A DNA stretch of 64,000 nt from Alphaproteobacteria bacterium (GTDB lineage: Bacteria; Pseudomonadota; Alphaproteobacteria; Micropepsales; Micropepsaceae), in the NCBI GenBank assembly GCA_024236055.1, contig JACKLF010000003.1, positions 467,791 through 531,790 on the forward strand. Reading direction: 5' to 3'. The first letter of the stretch is position 1; each line of letters starts with the position of its first letter. The position numbers and the translations under genes are program-made. Positions 50,586-58,849 of this stretch are shown in pieces. Below the pieces are notes generated by a model, which had not been told where the DNA came from, did no database searches, and worked only from the letters and a program-made list of their open reading frames with translations.

Positions 50586-51533
50586 ATGAAGAAAATTCTT
50601 CTGGCGGCGCTGCTGGCGTCGGCGGCGGTTGCGGCATCCGCGCCCGCCATCGCACAGGTCAAGCAGACGCGCGAACAGATATTGTTCTACACCTCCGACT
50701 GGAAGGGCGAACGCTTCCCCGATGGCCGGCCCAAGGTGGCCGACGATCTTCTCAAGCGCGCGGTGGATTGCACGATCGAGGACATCTGGGGCTATCTGCG
50801 CCAGCGCGGCTATCGTAACCAGTATGAAGGTGGCTGGATGATGCTGCATGACGATCGGCCCTTCGCCGGGCGCGCCCTGACCGTGCAGTACATGCCCGAG
50901 CGGCCCGACATGAACGCGGCGATCACCGCCGAGGGCAAGAAGGAAGGCCGGGTCAGCGGTCACAACAGCTGGCCCATCGCCGAACTGCAGGAAGGCGACG
51001 TCTATATCGCCGACGGCTATGGCAAGAGCGTGGAAGGCACGCTGATCGGCTCGAACCTGGGCAATGGCATCTATGGCAAGTCGCACAACGGCTTTGTCTT
51101 TGACGCCGCCATCCGCGACCAGGAGGAGAACCGCAACATCGCCGGATTCAACGGCTTCTATCGCAGCGTCGATCCCAGCGCGATCAAGGACATGGACATG
51201 ACCGGCATCAATGTGCCGATCCGCATCGGTCGGGCCACGGTGCTGCCGGGCGATGTCGTGCTGGCCAAGCGTGATGGCGTGCTGATCATTCCGGCGGCGC
51301 TGGCCGAAGGCGCCATCAGCTCCGCCGAGTTCACCAAGCTTACCGACGACTACAATTTCGAGCTGAACCTGGCCAACAGGAATGGCGGTTCGGTCGAAGG
51401 CGGCTGGGACGAGAACAAGTTCGCGGGCTTCCGCAAGTGGATCGGCGAACATCCCGAAAAGGTGAAGATGTCGAAGGCCGAGTATGAAGAACAGTACAAG
51501 GCTTTCCACGACCGCATGACCAGGGAGCGCTGA
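50586..51533 (+). CDS. Secreted RraA-like protein (315 residues)
   Basis: The protein starts with a clear signal peptide (LLAALLASAAVAASAPAIAQ) and continues with an RraA-type fold: CTIEDIWGYL, the GDVYIADGYG loop, SHNGFVFDAAIRDQE (equivalent of the G-V-x-DG-x-x-RD metal/pyruvate site, with Ala in place of the usual Gly) and PGDVVLAKRDGVLIIP. A charged C-terminal helix region follows. Canonical members are cytosolic regulators or aldolases, so export is unusual. It follows the second TonB receptor, separated by a terminator, and its start has GGGGAGGAAAT-type sequence ahead. Function unknown. Confidence 0.8.
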   Translation: MKKILLAALLASAAVAASAPAIAQVKQTREQILFYTSDWKGERFPDGRPKVADDLLKRAVDCTIEDIWGYLRQRGYRNQYEGGWMMLHDDRPFAGRALTVQYMPERPDMNAAITAEGKKEGRVSGHNSWPIAELQEGDVYIADGYGKSVEGTLIGSNLGNGIYGKSHNGFVFDAAIRDQEENRNIAGFNGFYRSVDPSAIKDMDMTGINVPIRIGRATVLPGDVVLAKRDGVLIIPAALAEGAISSAEFTKLTDDYNFELNLANRNGGSVEGGWDENKFAGFRKWIGEHPEKVKMSKAEYEEQYKAFHDRMTRER

Positions 51534-51545
51534 GGGCGCGGCGGC

Positions 51546-52154
51546 TCAGGTCTTTTCGGCCACCCTTGCGGCGGGGAAGGACGCCATCGCGATGTCGGCG
51601 ACGGCATGCAGCTCCTCGGGGCTGTCGCCGGCGGATGCCTGTACCGCGATGCCGTTGGACACGGTCATGACATAACGCGCAAGGCTGGCAGGATTGCTGC
51701 CGGCGGGCAGGTCGCCTTCCTCCAGCGCGCGGGCAAAGCGCTGGGACAGCGCCGCTTCCTTTTCCGCGCGGTGGCGCGCGACCATGTCGGGAATATCCTC
51801 GTCCCCGCAGGATGAGCCGCACTGCATCAACAGGCAGCCGGGCGGATTCTTGCCCCCCGTATCGGCCACGAAATCGGCCACGCCGTGCAGGTAGCGGTAA
51901 GCGGCGTCGCGCGCGGTCGGCGCGGTCAGAACATTTTCCATGAAAGCCTGGCGGCGCGCGTCATAGCGGTCCAGCACCTGGCGGAACAGGCCTTCCTTGC
52001 TGCCGAAGGCCGAATAAAGGCTGGGCGAGTTGATGCCCATCGCCGTGGTCAGGTCGACCATCGAAGCGCCCTCATAGCCCTTGCGCCAGAAAACCTGCAT
52101 GGCGCTGTCCAGCGCCTTTTCCGTGCAGAAGCTGCGGGGCCTTCCAGCCGCCAT
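51546..52154 (-). CDS. TetR/AcrR-family regulator
   Basis: The 202-residue repressor-type protein has an N-terminal helix-turn-helix (about 8-55; ALDSAMQVFWRKGYEGASMVDLT and SPSLYSAFGSKEGLFRQVLDRY) and a helical ligand domain. A cysteine-rich PGCLLMQCGSSCGDED around residues 105-120 could sense thiol-reactive compounds. ATG 52154 has GGGAG upstream; a longer frame to 52316 crosses the intergenic operator region. It is divergent from an RND efflux operon, the usual arrangement for a self-limiting efflux repressor. Confidence 0.9.
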   Translation of the reverse strand: MAAGRPRSFCTEKALDSAMQVFWRKGYEGASMVDLTTAMGINSPSLYSAFGSKEGLFRQVLDRYDARRQAFMENVLTAPTARDAAYRYLHGVADFVADTGGKNPPGCLLMQCGSSCGDEDIPDMVARHRAEKEAALSQRFARALEEGDLPAGSNPASLARYVMTVSNGIAVQASAGDSPEELHAVADIAMASFPAARVAEKT

Positions 52155-52184
52155 TTCGGGCACTCCCAATAATTTTTTGCTGAT

Positions 52185-52197
52185 CGTTACAAAATTC
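52185..52197. promoter_or_regulatory. Candidate TetR site, copy 1
   Basis: CGTTACAAAATTC matches the second copy at 12 of 13 bases. It lies 31 bases upstream of the TetR start. Confidence 0.5.
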
Positions 52198-52235
52198 TCT
52201 TGCAACGCAGCGTCACCGGCCATATTTGTGCCGGA

Positions 52236-52248
52236 CGTTACAGAATTC
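52236..52248. promoter_or_regulatory. Candidate TetR site, copy 2
   Basis: CGTTACAGAATTC is a direct repeat of the copy at 52185, spaced 51 bases (about five helical turns). It ends 13 bases before the adaptor start, overlapping the region where the ribosome or polymerase would bind. Confidence 0.5.
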
Positions 52249-52261
52249 AAGGGGATTTTCG

Positions 52262-53488
52262 ATGCTCGATATCGCCGCCACCGCCACGGCCCTGCGCCAG
52301 AACAGGCGTAATTCACTGAATATCATGGGAAAATCCCAAAATCGGCGGTCCGCCCTGCTGGGCGCCGCCGCCCTTGTGGTGCTGGGCGGGGGCTGGTTCG
52401 CGGTCCATCACATGACCAGCGCCGATGCGACCCCGGTCGCGGCGGCGGTTCAGGCGGTTCCCGTGAACACCCTGACGGTGGAACCGCAGAAGGCCCAGAT
52501 CTGGTCGGATTTTTCCGGTCGGCTGGATGCCGTCGACTATGCCGAAATCCGCCCCCAGGTGTCGGGGCGCATCACCGAAATCCGCTTCAGGAACGGCCAG
52601 ACGGTCAAGGCGGGCGATGTGCTGTTCGTGATCGACCCGCGCCCCTTCCAGGCGGCGGTGGCCAAGGCGGCGGCCGATCTGGAATCGGCCCGCACCAATG
52701 CCGCGCTGGCCAAGGCCAACCTTTCGCGCGCCGACAGCCTGAAAAAGGCCGGCGCCATCGCACTTCAGTCCTATGACCAGGCGGCCAATGCCAGCGCGGT
52801 GGCCGACGCGGCCATCGGCGCGGCCCAGGCGACGCTGACCCAGGCGCGGCTGGATGTCGACCATGCCTATGTGAAGGCACCGATTTCGGGCCGGGTCAGC
52901 CGGGCCGAAATCACCGTGGGCAACCTGGTGCAGAGCCAGACCAACGCACCGCTGCTGACCTCCATTGTGTCGAACGACGGCATCTATGCCGACTTCGACG
53001 TGGACGAGCAGACTTATATACGGGGCGTTCATGCCGCCACTGGCGACCAGGCCCGGAAAATTCCCGTGGAACTGACGGTGCCCGGCGATGACAGCCGCAC
53101 CTACAAGGGTGTCATCGAAAGCTTCGACAACCATATCGACACCGGATCGGGCACGATCCGCGCCCGTGCCCGCTTCGACAATGCGGACGGTTCGCTGGTG
53201 CCCGGCATGTTCGTGTCCGTCCGCATGGCCAGCGCCGCCGACAATGCCGTGCTGCTGGTGCCCGAAAGGGCCATCGGCACCGACCAGAACAAGCGCTTCG
53301 TCTTCGTCGATGACGGCGGCAAGGCGGCGTTCCGCGAAGTCACGCTGGGCGCCAGCGTCGATGGCAGGCGCGTCGTCACATCGGGCCTGTCGCGCGGCGA
53401 CCGTGTGATCGTCGACGGCATCCAGCATATCCAGCCGGGCGTGGCCGTGGCCGCGACCGACATATCCAGCAAGGTGGCGGCGCAATAG
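52262..53488 (+). CDS. RND efflux periplasmic adaptor (membrane fusion protein)
   Basis: The 408-residue protein is anchored by one N-terminal helix (AALLGAAALVVLGGGWF) and has the split biotinyl-lipoyl domain (VSGRITEIRFRNGQTVKAGDVLF and APISGRVSRAEITVGNLV) around a helical hairpin, then beta-barrel and membrane-proximal domains. It lacks a lipoprotein Cys. ATG 52262 is favoured by AAGGGG seven bases upstream; an ATG at 52325 closer to the helix has no such site. It bridges the pump encoded 37 bases downstream to an outer-membrane channel. Confidence 0.9.
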   Translation: MLDIAATATALRQNRRNSLNIMGKSQNRRSALLGAAALVVLGGGWFAVHHMTSADATPVAAAVQAVPVNTLTVEPQKAQIWSDFSGRLDAVDYAEIRPQVSGRITEIRFRNGQTVKAGDVLFVIDPRPFQAAVAKAAADLESARTNAALAKANLSRADSLKKAGAIALQSYDQAANASAVADAAIGAAQATLTQARLDVDHAYVKAPISGRVSRAEITVGNLVQSQTNAPLLTSIVSNDGIYADFDVDEQTYIRGVHAATGDQARKIPVELTVPGDDSRTYKGVIESFDNHIDTGSGTIRARARFDNADGSLVPGMFVSVRMASAADNAVLLVPERAIGTDQNKRFVFVDDGGKAAFREVTLGASVDGRRVVTSGLSRGDRVIVDGIQHIQPGVAVAATDISSKVAAQ

Positions 53489-53525
53489 GGCGCCGCCGCG
53501 CCAACGCATTGCCGAGGGGCAAGCC

Positions 53526-56500
53526 GTGAATCTTTCCCGCTTCTTCATCGACCGGCCGATATTCGCCGGCGTGATCTCGATCGTCATCTTCCTGGCGGGC
53601 CTGATCGCGATGACCCAACTGCCGATCTCGGAATATCCCGAGGTCGTGCCGCCATCCGTGGTGGTCACGGCGCAGTTTCCCGGCGCCAACCCCGATACCA
53701 TCGCCGCCACCGTGGCCACGCCGCTGGAGGAGCAGATCAACGGCGTGGAGAACATGCTTTACATGTCCTCCCAGGCCGCCAGCGACGGCACGCTGACGCT
53801 GACCGTCACCTTCAAGCTGGGCTCGGACCCCGACCTGGCGACCCAGTTGGTGCAGAACCGCGTCAACCAGGCGCTGCCGCGCCTGCCCGAAGTCACCCGC
53901 GCCCTAGGCGTGACCACGGTCAAATCCTCACCCGACCTGACCATGGTGGTGCATCTGATCTCGCCCGATGACCGCTATGACATGCTGTACCTGCGCAACT
54001 ATGCGGTGCTGAACGTCAAGGACCAGTTGGCCAAGATCGAGGGCGTGGGCCAGGTGCGGCTGTTCGGCAGCGGCGACTATGCCATGCGCGTGTGGCTGAA
54101 CCCGGAAAAGATCGCCGCGCGCGGCCTGACCGCCAATGACGTCGTGGCCGCCATCCGTCAGCAGAATGTCCAGGTCGCCGCCGGCGTGATCAACGGCCCG
54201 CCCTATGGCGACAAGGGCGAATTGCAGCTTCCCATCAATGTAGAGGGCCGGCTGAGCGACCCGGAGGAATTCCGCCAGATCGTCATCAAGAATGACGGCG
54301 GGGTCATCACCCGGCTGTCCGATGTCGCGCGGGTCGAGATCGACGCTTCCCAATACGGCCTGCGTTCGCTGCTCAACAACCGGCAGGCTGTGGCGATCCC
54401 GGTGTTCCAGGCGCCGGGCTCCAACGCCATCGCGATTTCCGACCAGGTGCGCGCCAACATGGCCGAGCTGAAGAAGAATTTCCCGCCGGGACTGGATTAC
54501 CGCATCGTCTATGACCCCACCGTGTTCGTGCGCGGCTCGATCGAGGCGGTGGTGCACACCCTGCTGGAAGCGGTGCTTCTGGTCGTGCTGGTGGTGATCC
54601 TGTTCCTGCAGACCTGGCGCGCCTCCATCATTCCGCTGCTGGCGGTTCCCACATCCATCGTCGGCACCTTTGCCGCCATGTATCTGTTCGGCTTTTCGAT
54701 CAACGCGCTGTCCCTGTTCGGTTTGGTGCTTGCCATCGGCATCGTGGTCGACGACGCCATCGTCGTGGTCGAGAATGTCGAGCGCAATGTCGAGGATGGC
54801 CTGTCGCCGCGCGATGCCGCGCTGAAGGCGATGCGCGAGGTCACCGGCCCCATCATCGCCATCGCGCTGACCCTGTGCGCGGTGTTCGTGCCCATCGCCT
54901 TCATCAGCGGGCTGACCGGCGAATTCTATCGCCAGTTCGCGCTGACCATCGCCTTTTCCACCATCATCTCGGCCTTCAACTCCCTGACCCTGTCGCCCGC
55001 GCTGGCCGCGCTGCTGCTCAAGGGCCATGGCGCGCCCAAGGACCGGCTGACCCGGGTGATGGACCGGCTGCTGGGCCGCTTCTTCGCCATCTTCAACCGC
55101 TTCTTCCACAGAAGTTCGGAGAATTACGGCAAGGGTGTGCGCGGCATTCTGGGCCACAAGTCGGCGGCGATGCTGGTCTATGGCCTGCTGCTGGCGGCCA
55201 CGGTGGCCGGCTTCCAGCTAGTGCCGAAGGGCTTTGTGCCGCTGCAGGACAAGCAGTATCTGGTCAGCTTCGCCCAGCTTCCCCAGGGCGCCACGCTGGA
55301 CCGCACCGAAAGCGTCATCCGGCAGATGAGCGACATCGCGCTCAAGCAGCCGGGCGTGGACGGCGCCATCGCTTTCCCCGGCCTGTCGATCAACGGCTTC
55401 ATCAACAGCCCCTCGGCGGGCATCGTCTTTGTCAGTCTCAAGCCATTTGACCAGCGCCGCTCGGCGGACCTGTCGGGCTTTGCCATCTCCCAGACGCTGC
55501 AGGCGAAGTATGCCGGCATCAAGGACGCCTATATCGCCATCTTCCCGCCGCCGCCGGTGCAGGGGCTGGGCACCATCGGCGGCTTCAAGCTGGAGATCGA
55601 GGATCGCACCGACCAGGGCAATGCCGCATTGGCCGGGGTGATCGCCCAGGTTCAGGCCAAGGCGATGCAGGAGCCGTCGCTGGCTGGCGTCTTCTCCAAC
55701 TTCAACACCACCATGCCGCAGCTTTTCGTCCATCTGGACCGCAGCCGCGCCATGCAGCTTGGCGTCAATGTGTCGGACGTGTTCGACACCATGCAGACCT
55801 ATCTGGGCTCGATCTATGTCAACGACTTCAACCGCTTCGGCCGCACCTATCAGGTGATCGCCCAGGCCGACACGCCCTTCCGCGACAAGCCCGCCGATAT
55901 CGCGCAGTTGAAAGTGCGCAGCAGCGGCGGCGACATGGTCCCGCTGGGTTCGCTGGTGCAGGTGTCGGAAACCAACGGTCCCGACACGGCGCTGCGCTAC
56001 AACGGCTTTCGCGCCGCCGACCTGAATGGCGGGCCCGCGCCCGGCTATTCCAGCGGCCAGGCCCAGGCGGCGATGACCAAAATCCTGGACGAAACGCTGC
56101 CCAAGGGCATGACCTATGAATGGACCGACCTGACCTTCCAGCAGATTCTGGCAGGCAACACCGCGCTGCTGGTCTTTCCGCTGTGCGTGCTGCTGGTCTT
56201 CCTGGTCCTGTCCGCCCAGTATGAAAGCCTGTTCCTGCCGCTGGCGATCATCCTGATCGTGCCGATGTGCCTTCTGTCCGCCATCGCGGGTGTGTGGCTG
56301 ACCGGCGGCGACAACAACATCTTCACCCAGATCGGCCTGTTCGTGCTAATCGGTCTGGCCTGCAAGAACGCCATCCTGATCGTGGAGTTCGCACGCGACC
56401 TGGAACTGGGCGGCGAGAGCACGCTGAACGCGGCCATTCATGCCGCGCGCCTGCGGCTGCGGCCGATCCTGATGACCAGCTTCGCTTTCATCATGGGCGT

Positions 56501-56705
56501 GGTGCCGCTGGTCCTGTCGGCGGGCGCGGGCGCGGAGATGCGTCATGCCATGGGCATCGCCGTGTTCTTCGGCATGCTGGGTGTGACCTTCTTCGGCCTG
56601 TTCCTAACGCCGGTCTTCTATGTGCTGCTGCGCGCGCTGGAAAAGAAACTGACCGGCACACAGGCGGTGCATCACCACGTCACCGAAGGGGAGGGCGGAG
56701 CATGA
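53526..56705 (+). CDS. RND multidrug efflux pump, HAE1 family (MexF-like)
   Basis: The 1059-residue inner-membrane permease starts NLSRFFIDRPIFAGVISIVIF and has 12 helices and two large periplasmic loops. The proton-relay Asp pair is in GIVVDDAIVVVENVERN of helix 4, and VFFGMLGVTFFGLFLTPVFYVLL is the last helix. The loop style (LPISEYPEVVPPSVVVTAQFPG) is closest to MexF/OqxB-type pumps. It forms a proton-driven trimer exporting drugs or toxic metabolites. It overlaps the next gene by four bases. No outer-membrane factor gene is nearby, so a shared channel must be used. Confidence 0.93.
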   Translation: MNLSRFFIDRPIFAGVISIVIFLAGLIAMTQLPISEYPEVVPPSVVVTAQFPGANPDTIAATVATPLEEQINGVENMLYMSSQAASDGTLTLTVTFKLGSDPDLATQLVQNRVNQALPRLPEVTRALGVTTVKSSPDLTMVVHLISPDDRYDMLYLRNYAVLNVKDQLAKIEGVGQVRLFGSGDYAMRVWLNPEKIAARGLTANDVVAAIRQQNVQVAAGVINGPPYGDKGELQLPINVEGRLSDPEEFRQIVIKNDGGVITRLSDVARVEIDASQYGLRSLLNNRQAVAIPVFQAPGSNAIAISDQVRANMAELKKNFPPGLDYRIVYDPTVFVRGSIEAVVHTLLEAVLLVVLVVILFLQTWRASIIPLLAVPTSIVGTFAAMYLFGFSINALSLFGLVLAIGIVVDDAIVVVENVERNVEDGLSPRDAALKAMREVTGPIIAIALTLCAVFVPIAFISGLTGEFYRQFALTIAFSTIISAFNSLTLSPALAALLLKGHGAPKDRLTRVMDRLLGRFFAIFNRFFHRSSENYGKGVRGILGHKSAAMLVYGLLLAATVAGFQLVPKGFVPLQDKQYLVSFAQLPQGATLDRTESVIRQMSDIALKQPGVDGAIAFPGLSINGFINSPSAGIVFVSLKPFDQRRSADLSGFAISQTLQAKYAGIKDAYIAIFPPPPVQGLGTIGGFKLEIEDRTDQGNAALAGVIAQVQAKAMQEPSLAGVFSNFNTTMPQLFVHLDRSRAMQLGVNVSDVFDTMQTYLGSIYVNDFNRFGRTYQVIAQADTPFRDKPADIAQLKVRSSGGDMVPLGSLVQVSETNGPDTALRYNGFRAADLNGGPAPGYSSGQAQAAMTKILDETLPKGMTYEWTDLTFQQILAGNTALLVFPLCVLLVFLVLSAQYESLFLPLAIILIVPMCLLSAIAGVWLTGGDNNIFTQIGLFVLIGLACKNAILIVEFARDLELGGESTLNAAIHAARLRLRPILMTSFAFIMGVVPLVLSAGAGAEMRHAMGIAVFFGMLGVTFFGLFLTPVFYVLLRALEKKLTGTQAVHHHVTEGEGGA

Positions 56706-57034
56706 GCCTTTCTGTCGCCCATCACGCCGCCCAGGCGCTGTCGCTCCTGTTTGCGCTGCTGGCGGCGGCGCATCTGCTGGCCCTGCCGGCGCTGGCCGGC
56801 CTTTACCGGCGCTGGGGCTATGCCCGCGGCTTTCACTATGTGGCGGGCACCTTGCAGGCGCTGACCGCGCTGTTCCTGTGGGTGGAGCAGACGCGCATCT
56901 GGGGTGGCATCCTGGCAGCGGCGATCCTGTTCTTCACCGTCGTGGCGCTGCTCAACCGCCGGCATTATTTCTATGCGGTGCCCGTCATGCTTGCGATGGT
57001 GGCGCTGGCGCCCGCCATGATCGGCACGCTTTAG
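56702..57034 (+). CDS. Small four-helix membrane protein (DoxX-like)
   Basis: The 110-residue protein overlaps the RND pump stop (ATGA at 56702-56705). It has four predicted helices (about 8-28, 45-62, 66-84, 90-108) with short loops containing YRRWGYARGFHYV and NRRHYFYAVP. Size and layout resemble DoxX-like proteins, but I see no decisive motif. Translational coupling suggests it works with or is regulated like the pump. Confidence 0.68.
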   Translation: MSLSVAHHAAQALSLLFALLAAAHLLALPALAGLYRRWGYARGFHYVAGTLQALTALFLWVEQTRIWGGILAAAILFFTVVALLNRRHYFYAVPVMLAMVALAPAMIGTL

Positions 57035-57144
57035 CCCGGCGTGTTTGCGCCAGCCATCAAACGGGATTAGCGTTTTGTCTCCCCTGCGAAAGGGCTGCGA
57101 CCGCAGCGCACAAAATTCTGCGCAAGAACAGTTGGGGGGCTGAC

Positions 57145-58506
57145 ATGAAGACGCGCCATATCCTTGGCATCGCTGGCACATTGGGGCTTTTGTTCACCGC
57201 TACCATCGCCCTGTCGCAGACCAATGACGCGGCATCCTCGGGCCCGGCGGCCAATGGCTCGCCCGCCTGGTTCCTGCAGGACATGCAGGGAATGATCGAA
57301 ACCCGGGCACGGCCAAAGCCCGATGCGGGGCTTTCCGGCTGTGCGGACGATATCGCCAGATATTGTCCGCTCCAGAACGGCTCCAGCGCACGCTATTGCC
57401 TGCTGCAGAATTCGCAGAAGCTTTCGACGCAGTGCAAGGTTTCGACCTATGCCGCCGAGACGTCCAGCCTGGAGAGCAGCCTGGGCACGCCCTATTGCTA
57501 CGGCTCGCCGGTGTGCGACCCCACGCTGGACCGCGGCGGCAACCGGCTGGGCCTGAAGGCCGTGGAATGGAAACAGACCATGGGCTACAGCTTCGCCTAT
57601 CCGATCACGCTGCCGGAAGGCGAACGCTATGGGCTGGTGGCGGTCGCCGTCGATTCAAAAGACAATCTGTGGGGCTTTCAGCGCAATCCCGCCGGCCGGC
57701 CGCAATTGTTCAAGTGGGACCCCAGCCACAAGCTGCTCTTTACGGTCGGCGACGACGTGATCACCCATCACGCCAAGGCGCATGGCATTGCCGTCGATGC
57801 CCAGGACAATCTGTGGATCACCGATGCTTCCGGCTCGACGGTGAAGAAGCTCAGCCCCGATGGAAAGCTTCTTCTGACCATCGGCGTGCGAGGCCATCGC
57901 GGCGACTGGGACGAGGCGCGGGGGCAGCGTTATCTGTGGCAGCCCCTGATGGTCGCCTTCAATGCGAAGGGCGATGTCTATATTGCCGAGGGGCATGGTC
58001 ATGAGAGCCCCAACGACACCAATTCCACGGACCCCACCAACAATGACGGCGCCGCGCGCATCCTGCACCTCGACAGGAACGGCAAGTATATCAACCAGTG
58101 GTATGGCAATGCCGTCGGACAGGGCAAGTTCACCATGGCGCATGGCTTCGCCGTCGATCCGAAGGCCGGCGACGTCTATATCGGCGACCGCGAGGAGTAT
58201 CGCGTCGTCGTCTACACCGGCGACGGAAAATTCCTGCGCACCATGCAGATGCGCAACCTGACCTGCGCGCTGGAGTTCGACCGCCAGGGCAATCTGTGGG
58301 TCGCCTCGGGCTGGGACGGCCAGTTCCTGAAGGTGAACAAGCAGACCGGCCAGGTTCTGGGCGCCGTCGGAAACGGCAATGGGCGTGGGGTCGGCCAGTT
58401 TCTGGAGGCGTCCTATTTCGTCATGGATTCCCACGACAATATCTGGGCCGGCGATACCGCCCGCGGGCGGATCACCCAGATGATCCCGGCGAAGAATCGC
58501 AGGTGA
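57145..58506 (+). CDS. Secreted Cys-rich-repeat plus NHL-propeller protein
   Basis: The 453-residue protein has a signal peptide (GIAGTLGLLFTATIALSQ). Residues 65-98 contain GCADDIARYCP..ARYCLLQNSQKLSTQCK, matching from memory the spacing of the Cys-rich repeat of Golgi GLG1/ESL-1 (PF00839), which also occurs in some proteobacterial periplasmic proteins. More cysteines follow (YCYGSPVCDP), then an NHL propeller from about residue 160 with blades VDAQDNLWITDASG, FNAKGDVYIAEGHG and VDPKAGDVYIGDREEYRVVVY. The blades match the protein at 34120. It likely binds ligands or partners in the periplasm; no catalytic claim is made. Confidence 0.78.
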   Translation: MKTRHILGIAGTLGLLFTATIALSQTNDAASSGPAANGSPAWFLQDMQGMIETRARPKPDAGLSGCADDIARYCPLQNGSSARYCLLQNSQKLSTQCKVSTYAAETSSLESSLGTPYCYGSPVCDPTLDRGGNRLGLKAVEWKQTMGYSFAYPITLPEGERYGLVAVAVDSKDNLWGFQRNPAGRPQLFKWDPSHKLLFTVGDDVITHHAKAHGIAVDAQDNLWITDASGSTVKKLSPDGKLLLTIGVRGHRGDWDEARGQRYLWQPLMVAFNAKGDVYIAEGHGHESPNDTNSTDPTNNDGAARILHLDRNGKYINQWYGNAVGQGKFTMAHGFAVDPKAGDVYIGDREEYRVVVYTGDGKFLRTMQMRNLTCALEFDRQGNLWVASGWDGQFLKVNKQTGQVLGAVGNGNGRGVGQFLEASYFVMDSHDNIWAGDTARGRITQMIPAKNRR

Positions 58507-58535
58507 GAGCCGGATGCAATTTCACGATTGCAGAT

Positions 58536-58609
58536 TGGCTGGGGGACTAGGATTCGAACCTAGACAGGCAGAGTCAGAGTCTGCAGTCCTACCATTAGAC
58601 GATCCCCCA
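58536..58609 (-). tRNA. tRNA-Gln (anticodon CUG)
   Basis: On the reverse strand the 74 bases fold as a cloverleaf. Acceptor TGGGGGA pairs with TCCCCCA and is followed by GCCA, so the 3' CCA is encoded. The T arm has GGTTCGAATCC. The anticodon stem GCAGA/TCTGC encloses loop CTCTGAC, giving anticodon CTG for codon CAG. A 5' TGGGG start is typical of tRNA-Gln. It lies 29 bases past the propeller gene, on the opposite strand. Confidence 0.95.
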
Positions 58610-58849
58610 ACACCGGGGCCGAAGCCTTGAGCCAAAGCCGTGGCCGGCCGCCGTGGGACCGCCCCTTTAGACCAGCCGCCGCCCCGGCGCAAGGCTGCTG
58701 AGGCCCCATCCCCGACAAAGGCTTTTTCCTGCCCGGCCAAGGACTTCCGCTGGCCCGGCCGGGCGCGGGCACAAAGCCGCGGCGGGTCCGCTGTCAGGCT
58801 TTGGACAAACGGCCCGGCCGGTGTAGTCCTGTTGGCGGAGGCGCATGGC

